Shown here: one piece after another, positions 1-8,254 of the stretch
Layout of the letters: every line of letters starts with the position of its first letter
How positions within the stretch are numbered: the stretch's first letter is position 1
Assembly: GCA_016871615.1 (NCBI GenBank)
Contig: VHCX01000007.1
Span: 1 to 64,000, forward strand
Direction: 5' to 3'
DNA: 64,000 bases
DNA from: Verrucomicrobiota bacterium
Lineage (GTDB): Bacteria > Verrucomicrobiota > Verrucomicrobiia > Limisphaerales > UBA9464
Translations under genes and position numbers: made by a program
The notes under the pieces: model-generated
Databases searched by the model: none
Seen by the model: only the letters and a program-made list of their open reading frames with translations
Told to the model about the DNA's origin: nothing

Positions 1-33
1 GGTAGCCGCCGAACCTTTCAAACCACAAACCAA

Positions 34-65
34 GGGCCAGACTTCCAACGAAGTCTGGCCCTTTT
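34..65 (+). terminator. Rho-independent terminator of a gene left of the window
   Basis: A perfect 12-bp stem (GGGCCAGACTTC at 34-45, GAAGTCTGGCCC at 50-61) closes a four-base CAAC loop and is followed by TTTTGGTTTT on the plus strand. This is the classic intrinsic-terminator layout, so a plus-strand transcript coming from outside the window probably ends here. Confidence 0.85.
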
Positions 66-72
66 GGTTTTG

Positions 73-400
73 AATCCCAAGGGTTTTCCCTGCCCAACGG
101 CCCACCCCTCGCCAACAACCCGAAGCCGTCCCACGTCCCGATGTTCCACGTTCACAGAGTTCGGGAACGCGAGCCGGACCCAGCATCACAAGATCCATGG
201 ATCCATTTCCACGGGTTCGAGCAGGTCGCGGGACCCATTTGCATCCAGGCCCACGTTCTACGTCCACGAATTCGGCAACGCCCCTTCCTTGGAATTTCAC
301 CGCACCGGACTTTCCTCGGATTTTGGAATCACCTAGCCTGTCCCTGTGTCGGCGGTCGGGCAAAGGTCCGACCGCTCGGATCCACGCTGCTGTTTTCCCT
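73..400. other. Non-coding stretch upstream of fmdB-like gene
   Basis: No convincing gene. The listed ORFs here are rich in Arg, Pro and His with no recognisable family and look like shadows. Two imperfect direct repeats of about 28 bp are visible (near 142-169 and 255-282, sharing the cores CACG and TTCGG.AACGC). AGCCTGTCCC at 335-344 is a partial match to the dispersed repeat found elsewhere in the window. The fmdB promoter must lie here, but I could not pick out clear -35/-10 boxes. Confidence 0.5.
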
Positions 401-751
401 ATGCCTACCTATGAGTACACCTGCCTGAAGTGTCAGGCGCAATTCGAGGTATCCCAACGCATCAGCGAGTCCCCGCTGACCCAATGTCCCAAGGAGTCGT
501 GTCCGGGCAAGAAATGGGGCAAGGGGAAGGTCCAACGGGGGGTAGGCGGCGGGGCCGGACTGCTCTTCAAGGGTTCCGGGTTCTATATCACCGACTACCG
601 CAGTTCCAACTACCAGTCAGCGGCGGCGAGCGATTCCAAGCCTTCCGGCTCGTCACCCGCTTCCGGCTCGGCGACTCCGACATCCAGTCCTGCGCCCGCC
701 GCCTCCTCCAAGCCCGCATCCAAAACGGCGGCCAAGTCGTCCAATCCGTGA
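401..751 (+). CDS. FmdB-family zinc-ribbon protein
   Basis: A 116-residue protein. The N-terminus MPTYEYTCLKCQAQFEV is the hallmark of the FmdB (CxxC_CXXC_SSSS) putative regulatory family, a small zinc ribbon with two cysteine pairs. Here they are CLKC near residues 8-11 and CPKESC near 30-35. The second knuckle has a wider spacing than the usual CxxC. The last ~45 residues are a low-complexity Ser/Pro/Ala/Lys tail, common in this family and probably disordered. The ORF track extends upstream to 197, but ATG 401 matches the family start exactly. Members are annotated as putative transcriptional regulators, yet the biochemical role is not established. It precedes an exported hypothetical gene by 74 bp. 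Confidence 0.85.
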   Translation: MPTYEYTCLKCQAQFEVSQRISESPLTQCPKESCPGKKWGKGKVQRGVGGGAGLLFKGSGFYITDYRSSNYQSAAASDSKPSGSSPASGSATPTSSPAPAASSKPASKTAAKSSNP

Positions 752-825
752 TTCCCAGCGGGGCTCCAGTTCCGGACGAAGGGCCTCGGGGGCGGCGGAG
801 CCCGGTCCCGAGACGCCCGTCAGGG

Positions 826-2298
826 ATGAGGCCCCACTCGGGCTTGCCTCCTGGCCTGGTCGGGGTGCTGTCCTGGAGCCTGTTCTGGGGCCTCGCTTCA
901 GGCCTTTTTCCGGGCCTGGTTCCCGCCCTGTCCGCGCAGGTCGATTCGCCGGTGCCCCGACCCACGGGAGCCCCCACCCGAAGCCGCTCCGGGCAATTCC
1001 TCGTCCTTGGAGACCTTGCGGCCCCCGCCACCGGCGGATCCCAGGCGATCCGGCTCCCAACCGGTCCTTCCCAGCGCAGCGTCACCCTGAATCCGCTCCG
1101 GCCGATGGATCAGGGCGGCGTGGCGACCTTGAGTCCGCCCGTGCTCTCGGTCGCCTGTGAACGGGTCAAGGCGGGCGTCCTGCGAGTGCTCCGGTTGGAG
1201 GACCACCACCGTGGATCCGTGGTCGTCCGCATCTTCAAAGCCGACTCCCGGCGGCTCCCTGCGCGCATCGTTGCCACCCAGTACACGGATGGTTGGCGCT
1301 ATGCCCTGGAGCTTCAGGAGCGGCTCGACTCGACCTTGCTCGTGCGCACCCTCGTGGAGGTCCTCCTGCTGGAAATCGCCAATCGCGAGAACGAGGGGTC
1401 CTTGAGCCCCATCCCGCTCTGGCTCTCGGAGGGAATCACCACCTTGCTGATGGTGGCCGAGTCCGGGCCGGAACTGGTCCCACAGATGGATCGCGATTTC
1501 AGGGACCCCCGCCGGCCCCTCGATCCCGTCGCCGCGATCGCCGGCAGGACCGCCGGCCGGGCGCCCCTCGGCTTCGAGACGCTGGCCCAACCGCCGGAGG
1601 CCATGCTCGGCGACACCAACCGGTTCGCCTGGTTCCAGGGCTCGTCCGCCCTGCTGGTGCATCAGCTGCGCTCCCTTGGTGGCAATTCCGGTTCCCTGGG
1701 GAGACTCGTGGTCTCCTTCAACCGGCCCCTGAACTGGCAGACCGGGTTCCTGCGTACCTATTCGGCCGAGTTCTCCAGTCTCCTGGATGTCGAGAAATGG
1801 TGGGGCGTGGTCTCGATGGCGTTCCATGTCCAGGATGCCGCCCGACGCATGACCCCCGAGGCTTGGACCGGGCAGATGCGTTCGGTCCTCACCGAGACGG
1901 TGGAGGTGGCAGCCACCACCAACGGCGTACCCGAGCGTCGTCGGGTGAAGATCTCGCAGATCCTCGAAGAGTGGCCCTATCCCGCCCAGCAGCCGGTGCT
2001 GCAACGGAAGCTGTTCCAGTTGCGCATGCTCTTGGGCCTGGGCGAGTCCATGGCCCGGCGCGATGGCCTCGACGAATCCACCCGGGCCCGCCTGGTGCTG
2101 CTCGACCGGTTCATCGACGGCCTCACCCGCTACCAGGAGGCGCGCTCGGGCCGCTCCGCCGAGGCCGACCGGCGCGGGGCACCCGACCCGCGCGTGCGCC
2201 TGCTGGTCTCGTCCACCGCCGACCGCCTGAAAGCCATCGAGCAGGACCTGCTCAGCCCGGCCCAGGTCCCTCCGGCCCCAAGCCCCACGGGTCCGTGA
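826..2298 (+). CDS. Exported protein resembling a catalytically dead peptidase-MA (gluzincin-like)
   Basis: A 490-residue protein. The track starts it at 430, inside fmdB, but ATG 826 puts a signal-peptide-like hydrophobic segment at residues ~8-35 ending ALSA|QV. Residues ~170-215 resemble the peptidase-MA/gluzincin core: a helix LVEVLLLEI sits where HExxH is expected, then LWLSEG, matching the W(L/I)xEG that follows the active site in those peptidases. A later WFQGSSALLVHQL also fits the helical part. Both zinc histidines are absent, so proteolysis is unlikely and the fold assignment is inference. The C-terminal half (about 250-490) is charged and helical with no family I recognise. It could act as an exported binding or scaffold protein. 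Confidence 0.6.
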   Translation: MRPHSGLPPGLVGVLSWSLFWGLASGLFPGLVPALSAQVDSPVPRPTGAPTRSRSGQFLVLGDLAAPATGGSQAIRLPTGPSQRSVTLNPLRPMDQGGVATLSPPVLSVACERVKAGVLRVLRLEDHHRGSVVVRIFKADSRRLPARIVATQYTDGWRYALELQERLDSTLLVRTLVEVLLLEIANRENEGSLSPIPLWLSEGITTLLMVAESGPELVPQMDRDFRDPRRPLDPVAAIAGRTAGRAPLGFETLAQPPEAMLGDTNRFAWFQGSSALLVHQLRSLGGNSGSLGRLVVSFNRPLNWQTGFLRTYSAEFSSLLDVEKWWGVVSMAFHVQDAARRMTPEAWTGQMRSVLTETVEVAATTNGVPERRRVKISQILEEWPYPAQQPVLQRKLFQLRMLLGLGESMARRDGLDESTRARLVLLDRFIDGLTRYQEARSGRSAEADRRGAPDPRVRLLVSSTADRLKAIEQDLLSPAQVPPAPSPTGP

Positions 2299-2403
2299 TC
2301 CCACTGGCCGGCCGAGAGGACGCCGGCCCGGCCCCGCCGCGCGCCTGTGCCCCCCCAAAAAAAGGAGTTTGCGTGTCGGGGGTGAATCCATTTCGATTTC
2401 CCA

Positions 2404-3999
2404 ATGAAATTCCCCGGTTTTCGACTGCTGTTGCTCTGGGGCCTCGTTGGTCCGGCCATCGCGCAGGCCCCCGCCACCCCCCAGTCCTGGATGCCTCCGG
2501 AGTCGGCCTTCAAGAAGGTGATCCTCGATGAGGATGCCGCGGTCGACGGGAAGGCCAAGGACACCCTGGTCGATCCCATGGAACTGACGGTGGCTCCCGA
2601 TGGTCGGGTCTTCTGGGTCGAGCGGGCCGGCGTGGTGAAGGTGTGGAAACCGGACGTCCGGGCCACGGTGGTCGCGGGAAAGCTGGCGACCTTCACCGGT
2701 CTCGAGGACGGTGCCCTGGGCATCACCCTCGACCCGGGATTCCCCAAGAACCACTGGATCTACGTGAACCGCTCCCTGCCGGAAACGACCACGAATGCCC
2801 AGGGCAAGGTCGGCATCCTCCGGGTCTCGCGCTTCACCGTGACGGGCGACCAGCTGGACCTGTCCACCGAGACGCCGATCATCGACGTCGAGACGCAGCG
2901 CGAACAGTGCTGCCATGTCGGCGGCTCGTTGACCTTCGACCCGGCGGGCAACCTCTACATGTCGATCGGCGACAACACCAACCCGTTCGATTCCGACGGC
3001 TTCTCGCCCCATGACGAGCGTCCCGGCCGGTATCCCTGGGACGGGCAGCGGACGGCGGCCAATGCCAACTCGCTCGTCGGCAAGATCCTCCGCGTCAAGC
3101 CGCGCCCGCAGGGCGGCTACGACATTCCCGAGGGCAACCTCTTCAAGCCCGGCACCGCCGGAACCCGACCGGAGATCTACGTGATGGGCAATCGGAACCC
3201 CTTCCGCGTATCGGTCGACCGGCGTACCGGCTACCTCTACTGGGGTGAGGTCGGCCCCGATTCCGGGCATGCCGACCCGAAGCGGGGCTCGGCCGGCTTC
3301 GACGAGGTCAACCAGGCCCGCAAGCCCGGATTCTTCGGCTGGCCCATGTTCGTCGGCGACAACCGCGTCTACACCAAGGTCAACTTCGTGGACCGCCAGC
3401 GGGCCGGCGAGACCCGGCAGGCCTTCGACCAGGCGCGCAAGAAGCTCGAGGAACTCAAGAAGAAGGGCCAGGTCGACAACCTGCCGGAGCTTCCCCCGAA
3501 GCCCGAGCCGTGGGATCCGAAGGGCTGGGTGTTCGACCCGATGCACCCGAAGAACACCTCGCCGAACAACACCGGCATCCAGGACCTCCCGCCGGCCCAG
3601 CCCGCGTTCATCTACTACCCGGCCTCGGCCTCGACCCGGTTCCCGGTGGTTGGATCCGGAGGCCGCACCGCCATGGCCGGTCCGGTGTACTACTTCGACC
3701 CGAAGAATCCCTCGCCGCACCGCCTGCCCAAGGAGTTCGACCACACGCTCTTCATCTACGAGTGGTCTCGCAACTGGATCATCGCCGTGAAGCTGGACGA
3801 GAACGACAACATCGCCAAGACCGCCGACGGCAAGTGGATGATGGAGCGCTTCATGCCCGCTTCCACCTTCAAGCGGCCCATGGACATCGAGCTGGGCCCG
3901 GACGGCTGCCTCTACCTCATCGAGTTCGGCAAGGACTGGGGCAACAATTCGGACACCAAGATCGTCCGGATCGAGCACCACGGCGCGGGCGGTTCCTAG
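2404..3999 (+). CDS. Exported PQQ-dependent sugar dehydrogenase-type beta-propeller
   Basis: A 531-residue protein with a signal peptide (MKFPGFRLLLLWGLVGPAIAQ). The mature part has the glucose/sorbosone dehydrogenase (GSDH, soluble-GDH-like six-bladed propeller) signature: an early MELTVAPDGRVFWVER blade, GLEDGALGITLDPGF, then HVGGSLTFDPAGNLYMSIGD, MGNRNPFRVSVDRRTGYLYW and a closing IELGPDGCLYLIEFG. Such proteins oxidise sugars or polyols in the periplasm using PQQ and pass electrons to a cytochrome. Planctomycetes and Verrucomicrobia often fuse the domain to cytochrome c or PKD modules. Here it stands alone and no CxxCH is present, so an external acceptor is needed. Substrate unknown. It lies 5 bp upstream of nadB, so the two are probably co-transcribed. 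An AAAAAAAGGAG tract lies some 37 bp before the ATG, unusually far for a ribosome site. Confidence 0.85.
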   Translation: MKFPGFRLLLLWGLVGPAIAQAPATPQSWMPPESAFKKVILDEDAAVDGKAKDTLVDPMELTVAPDGRVFWVERAGVVKVWKPDVRATVVAGKLATFTGLEDGALGITLDPGFPKNHWIYVNRSLPETTTNAQGKVGILRVSRFTVTGDQLDLSTETPIIDVETQREQCCHVGGSLTFDPAGNLYMSIGDNTNPFDSDGFSPHDERPGRYPWDGQRTAANANSLVGKILRVKPRPQGGYDIPEGNLFKPGTAGTRPEIYVMGNRNPFRVSVDRRTGYLYWGEVGPDSGHADPKRGSAGFDEVNQARKPGFFGWPMFVGDNRVYTKVNFVDRQRAGETRQAFDQARKKLEELKKKGQVDNLPELPPKPEPWDPKGWVFDPMHPKNTSPNNTGIQDLPPAQPAFIYYPASASTRFPVVGSGGRTAMAGPVYYFDPKNPSPHRLPKEFDHTLFIYEWSRNWIIAVKLDENDNIAKTADGKWMMERFMPASTFKRPMDIELGPDGCLYLIEFGKDWGNNSDTKIVRIEHHGAGGS

Positions 4000-4004
4000 G
4001 CGCG

Positions 4005-5621
4005 ATGTCGGCCCCCGGGACCCATTCGTTCGACTTCATCGTGCTGGGCAGCGGCATCGCCGGGCTGACCTACGCGTTGAACGTGGCCCGGGCCGGCCGC
4101 GTGGCCATCCTGACCAAGAAGAACCGGGCGGACTCGAACACCAACTGGGCGCAGGGCGGCATCGCCTCGGTCACCAGCCGCGAGGACAGCTTCGAGCTGC
4201 ATGTGCGGGACACGCTGGAGGCCGGCGCCGGTCTCTGCCGGGAGCCGGTCGTGCGGACCATCGTCGAGGAGGGGCCGGAGCGCATCGCCGAGCTGATCCG
4301 TCTCGGCACGCGCTTCAGCCAGCGGGACATCCCCGGGGGCGGGGGACGCCGTGAGCTGGACCTCACCAAGGAGGGCGGCCACTCGAAGCGCCGGATCCTC
4401 CACGCGGCTGACGCCACCGGGCGCGAGATCGAGCGGGCCCTCCTGGCTGCGGTGGCGGCCGACCCGGCCATCTCCGTCTTCGAGAACCATCTGGCCGTCG
4501 ACCTCGTCACCACGGCCAAGCTGGGATTGCCGGGCCCGAACCGGTGTGTCGGAGTCTACGTCCTGGACAAGCCCGGGGGGCGAGTGGAAGTGTTCCGGTC
4601 GTCCGCGGTGCTGCTGGCGACCGGCGGCTGCGGCAAGGTCTACCTCTACACCACCAACCCGGACATCGCGACCGGGGACGGCGTGGCCATAGCCTACCGC
4701 GCCGGGGTGCCGATCCTGAACATGGAGTTCATCCAGTTCCACCCGACCTGCCTCTTCCATCCCAAGGCCAAGTCGTTCCTCATCTCCGAGGCGGTCCGGG
4801 GCGAAGGCGGTGTCCTGAGGGGGCCGGACGGCGAGCGCTTCATGCAGCGCTACGACCCGCGCCTGGAGTTGGCCCCCCGGGACATCGTCGCCCGGGCCAT
4901 CGACTCGGAGATGAAACGCACCGGCGCCGACTGCGTCCACCTGGACATCACCCACCGGCCTCGGGAGTTCGTCCTCGGACATTTCCCGACGATCCACGCC
5001 CGGTGCCTCGAGTTCGGCATCGACATCACCCGCGACTGGATCCCGGTGGTGCCGGCCGCCCACTACCAATGCGGCGGCGTGGAGACCGACCTCGACGGGC
5101 AGACCTGCCTGCCGGGCCTCCTGGCCGTGGGCGAGGTGGCCTGCACGGGGCTCCATGGGGCCAACCGGCTGGCCAGCAACTCGCTGCTCGAGGCGCTGGT
5201 CTGCTCCCACCGGGCGGCCGACCGGGTGCTCGCGATGTCGCCGGCCGGGCCGCCGGTCCCGATCCCCGGATGGCAGACCGGCCGGGCCACCGACCCGGAC
5301 GAGATGGTCGTCGTCTCCCACAACTGGGACGAGATCCGCCGCCTGATGTGGGACTATGTCGGCATCGTCCGGACCGACAAGCGTCTGCGCCGCGCCCAGA
5401 AGCGCCTCGCCAACCTGCAGGAGGAGATCCGCGAATACTACTGGGACTTCATCGTCACGTCCGACCTGCTCGAGCTGCGCAACCTGGCCACCGTCGCCGA
5501 GATCATCGTGGCCAGCGCCCTCCAGCGGCCGGAGAGCCGGGGTCTGCATTGCAACCGCAACCACCCGGATCCCGACCCGCGATGGACGCTGGTCGACACC
5601 CGGGTGACCCGGCCCGGTTGA
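4005..5621 (+). CDS. nadB: L-aspartate oxidase
   Basis: A 538-residue flavoprotein that oxidises L-aspartate to iminoaspartate, the first step of de novo NAD synthesis (NadA then condenses it with DHAP). Motifs in order: FAD-binding GSGIAGLTYALN near the N-terminus, NWAQGGIASV, the HAADATGREIERALL region, EFIQFHPTCLFH, SEAVRGEGGVLR, and the FAD-closing HGANRLASNSLLEALV. The C-terminal helical domain of the succinate-dehydrogenase/fumarate-reductase flavoprotein family is complete. ATG 4005 gives the correct family N-terminus; the track's earlier start lies inside the preceding gene. nadA and nadC are not in the window. Spacing of 5 bp suggests coupling to the upstream dehydrogenase gene. Confidence 0.95.
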   Translation: MSAPGTHSFDFIVLGSGIAGLTYALNVARAGRVAILTKKNRADSNTNWAQGGIASVTSREDSFELHVRDTLEAGAGLCREPVVRTIVEEGPERIAELIRLGTRFSQRDIPGGGGRRELDLTKEGGHSKRRILHAADATGREIERALLAAVAADPAISVFENHLAVDLVTTAKLGLPGPNRCVGVYVLDKPGGRVEVFRSSAVLLATGGCGKVYLYTTNPDIATGDGVAIAYRAGVPILNMEFIQFHPTCLFHPKAKSFLISEAVRGEGGVLRGPDGERFMQRYDPRLELAPRDIVARAIDSEMKRTGADCVHLDITHRPREFVLGHFPTIHARCLEFGIDITRDWIPVVPAAHYQCGGVETDLDGQTCLPGLLAVGEVACTGLHGANRLASNSLLEALVCSHRAADRVLAMSPAGPPVPIPGWQTGRATDPDEMVVVSHNWDEIRRLMWDYVGIVRTDKRLRRAQKRLANLQEEIREYYWDFIVTSDLLELRNLATVAEIIVASALQRPESRGLHCNRNHPDPDPRWTLVDTRVTRPG

Positions 5622-5701
5622 CGGGGTCGTCTCAAGTCCGCCGACGATCGTTCCGATAGATTCGGATCGGGACGCCCATCTTCGTCCCCCCGGTTTCCCT
5701 C

Positions 5702-7431
5702 ATGTCCGACACCTCGATCCAGACGAGCCTCCGGCAGATATGGTACACCTCGCTGGTGACGATCATCGGCGTGTCGGTCCTGGCGATCATCCTCGAGGTG
5801 GCGATCGGCCGCAAACCCACCGACATGTTCGGCAGGGTGGGTCGGGCCCGGGACGGCGCCCAGCAATTGCGCGTGGAGCTGGCGCTCCTGGGCAAGCTCC
5901 TGGCCGATGGACAAGGGCTCTTCCCCCCCCGGACGTGCCGAGGCGCCTGGCCGGCATGAAGGAGTCCATGGCCCGGGGCATCTCCGAGATGGAGGACTCC
6001 GGTCTCATGGCCGACAACGAGCAGGCCTTCCAGTTGCTCAAGGGGTTCTTCCGGACACAGTTCCTGTCCGACTTCACCAACTTCCAGCATCCGTTGGGCG
6101 ACCAGGACCGGGCCATGATCGTGGTCCGCCTCAAGCAGAGCCGGGAGGAACTCGAGTCGCGCCTCGGGGTGTTGGAACGGTCGCTCCTGAAACGTGCGGT
6201 CAAGGAATTCGAGGATTCCCGCCAGGTCAAGTTCATGTCGGCGGCCGGCGGTTGCACCCTGGGCGTGATCGGGCTGGGGCTCCTGTTCTTCCAGACCCGG
6301 GCGCTCCAGAAAGGGTTGGCCAAGGCGATCGCTACGGCGGCGCCCGTGGGCGCAGCCGACGCCAAGATGGCGGAGAACATCGCCAAATACGCCACGCGGA
6401 TCCGGGAATTGGAGGTCTCCAACAAGACGCTGCGTGCCGAGGTGGACAAGCTGGCCCCCTTGGCCGACGAGGTGGTGACCTTGCGCCAGCAGGAGGTGGT
6501 GACCTTGCGCCAGCAGGAGGTGGTGACCTTGCGCCAGCAGGTCAACCAGACGGCCTGGGAGACCTTCCTCGTGGCCATCCATGCCAGGGCGCGCTCCACC
6601 CTCGGCCGGTCTGGACAGCTTGGCCTCGTGCTCCAGATCAGCCACGAGGAGATCGAGGCCCTCGAGGGGCCGCTGCGCGAGCACACCGAATTCGTCCGGG
6701 TGACCTCGACGGCGGAGGAAGATTTGGCACCGCGCTCCCGCCATACGGTGCTCATCGTGGAGAGGGACTTCAAGGCCCGTGCCCGGCTGCTCTCGTGTGT
6801 CGTCGGTCTCGACCTGGAGGTCATCGAGACCTCGTCGACCGACGAGGCTTGGAACAAACTGGACGAGGTGGCGGTCGTCCGCCTCTGCCTCGTGGGCACC
6901 CGGGAGGACAACAGCGTTGGTGCCGAGTTCGGCAGGCGGGTGAAGGCCGACCCGAGGTTCCACGACACGGAGGTCATCTTCTGCTCCCCGATGATGGACG
7001 TGGCCGAGCTGACCGGCACGCTCAAGGCCGTTGCCGAGAGCAAGACCCCGATCCAGGAGGCCCAGGAGAAGTCGGGTCTCTCCACCTACGCCTTCGGCAA
7101 GATGATCCAGGCGGTCAACACCGAGACCACCGAGACCCTCACCTTCGCCCGCACGGCCCTGTCCAAGGGCCAGCGCAATTCCGCTTGGAACAAGATCACC
7201 TCGCTCAAGGAGACGGCGGCTTCGGTCGGGGATCGTTCCCTGAACAACGCCATCGCCTCGGTGGAGCGGGAGATGGATCGGGGCGACGTGTTCTTCATCA
7301 CCACCGAAATGGAGCGCCTGGAACGCGAGAACCGGCGCCTGAGCAAGCTCGCCCAGCAACTGCTTGCCGCAGCCCCCAAGCCCATGAACCCCAAGGACCT
7401 GGGCGGGTCCGGAGGCCCACCGGCCTCCTGA
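5702..7431 (+). CDS. Membrane protein with degenerate receiver and Hpt-like domains, frameshifted at a C8 run
   Basis: Two reading frames together make one protein. From ATG 5702 an N-terminal segment with a transmembrane helix (WYTSLVTIIGVSVLAIILEV) runs ~75 residues to a C8 run (5923-5930), after which this frame ends at 5959. The other frame carries on without loss (PPPDVPRRLAGMKES...) to 7431. One extra C, or -1 slippage, would join them into about 576 residues. Next come a second TM near residue 180, a coiled coil containing three EVVTLRQQ repeats, a receiver-like fold (HTVLIVERDFKAR, about 348-460) and an Hpt-like helical region (WNKITSLKETAASVGD, about 463-550). The phospho-acceptor Asp of the receiver (expected at RLCLVGTRED) and the Hpt His (Asn here) are both missing. 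If the frame is truly broken, translation from ATG 5956 would give 491 residues without the first TM. Confidence 0.65.
5923..5930 (+). repeat. C8 homopolymer run at the frame break
   Basis: Eight consecutive C residues (TTCCCCCCCCGG). The reading frame from ATG 5702 leaves its downstream homologous frame exactly here. A run of nine, or of six, restores one continuous protein. It could be a sequencing or assembly indel, a slippage-prone phase-variable tract, or a -1 ribosomal slip site. Confidence 0.85.
6469..6540 (+). repeat. Three perfect 24-bp tandem repeats (EVVTLRQQ)
   Basis: Three identical 24-bp units lie head to tail at 6469-6492, 6493-6516 and 6517-6540, each coding EVVTLRQQ inside the coiled coil of the surrounding gene. 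Identity at the DNA level implies recent duplication. The eight-residue period does not match a seven-residue heptad, so each copy changes the coiled-coil register. Confidence 0.95.
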
Positions 7432-7455
7432 CCGGTCTGGGTTCCAAGGGTCCGC

Positions 7456-7483
7456 GGGGCCCTCAGGCCGGGGCCCTCAGGCC
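7456..7483. repeat. 14-bp direct repeat between convergent genes
   Basis: GGGGCCCTCAGGCC occurs twice in tandem (7456-7469 and 7470-7483) in the 45-bp gap between two convergent genes, overlapping the stop codon of the ABC ATPase gene. It has no T-run and is too short to call a terminator. Confidence 0.7.
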
Positions 7484-8238
7484 GGGGCCGATCCTCCGGC
7501 ATCCCCCCGGGTGGCGGCGTCGCGGGTGAGCGCGAGGAACGCCGCCTCGAGGGATCCACGGGTCCCGGCCTGTTGGCGCAGTTGGCCCGCATCCCCGCAG
7601 GCGATCACGCGCCCCTGATGGAATACCCCGATGCGGTCGGCCATCTCCTCGGCGACGCCCACCTGATGGGTGCTGAGGAAGACGGTCATGCCGTCCCGGG
7701 TGGCCCGCTCGCGCAGGATGTCCTTAACCACGCGGGCGTGGTGGGGATCGAGGCCCACCATCGGTTCGTCGATGATGAACACCTCGGGCCGGTGGAGCAG
7801 GGCGCTGGCGATGGCGATGCGCTGGCGGGTGCCGTGGCTGAGGGACTCGATGGGCTGGTCGAGCCATTCCTCGAGGTTGAAGCGGGGAACCAGCTCGTCG
7901 CAGCCCTCGCGGATCCCCGCCTCGGGCATGCGGAACAGGCGGCCCGTGAACCGGAGGAATTCGGCCGGGGTGAGCTTCTCGTACAGGAAGGGGAAGTCCG
8001 GCACGTAGCTCAGGCGCGCCCGGGCCTCGAGGGGCTGCTGCTGGATGTCGAAACCCGCGATCCGTGCCCGCCCTGCCGTCGGGCGGATGAGGCCCACCAT
8101 CATCTTGATGGTGGTGGTCTTGCCCGCGGCGTTGGGGCCGAGCACGGCGAAGAACTGCCCGCGCGGGATCGCCAGGTCGATGCCGTCGACGGCCCGCAGC
8201 GTTCCGAAGTCCTTGGTCAATCCCTCGAGTTCGATCAT
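7477..8238 (-). CDS. ABC transporter ATP-binding protein (CcmA-like)
   Basis: A 253-residue stand-alone nucleotide-binding subunit. Walker A is GPNAAGKTTT (residues ~35-44), the Q-loop region is near YVPDFPFLYEKL, the signature is LSHGTRQR (LSGGQ variant), Walker B is VFIIDEPMVGLDP, and the switch histidine is in LSTHQ. This fits the ABC-2/CcmA exporter class, which powers export of drugs, polysaccharides or lipids through a separate permease. No permease is next to it. The upstream neighbour in the operon is a single-helix hypothetical protein, so the partner must be encoded elsewhere or be atypical. It is the last gene of a minus-strand run argH - LysM - hypothetical - ABC with gaps of 35, 25 and 16 bp. 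Confidence 0.9.
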   Translation of the reverse strand: MIELEGLTKDFGTLRAVDGIDLAIPRGQFFAVLGPNAAGKTTTIKMMVGLIRPTAGRARIAGFDIQQQPLEARARLSYVPDFPFLYEKLTPAEFLRFTGRLFRMPEAGIREGCDELVPRFNLEEWLDQPIESLSHGTRQRIAIASALLHRPEVFIIDEPMVGLDPHHARVVKDILRERATRDGMTVFLSTHQVGVAEEMADRIGVFHQGRVIACGDAGQLRQQAGTRGSLEAAFLALTRDAATRGDAGGSAPA

Positions 8239-8254
8239 GGCGGCTCCCCCGGGG

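Noticed and set aside
2373-2531. GTG-started 52-codon ORF after AAGGAG before the PQQ dehydrogenase
   Set aside because: A good ribosome-site match, but the product has no features and runs out of frame into the dehydrogenase; an upstream regulatory ORF cannot be supported.
898-3981. 1027-aa minus-strand ORF
   Set aside because: It lies antisense to the exported peptidase-like and PQQ dehydrogenase genes and is a GC-rich shadow made of Arg, Gly, Leu and His with no family features.
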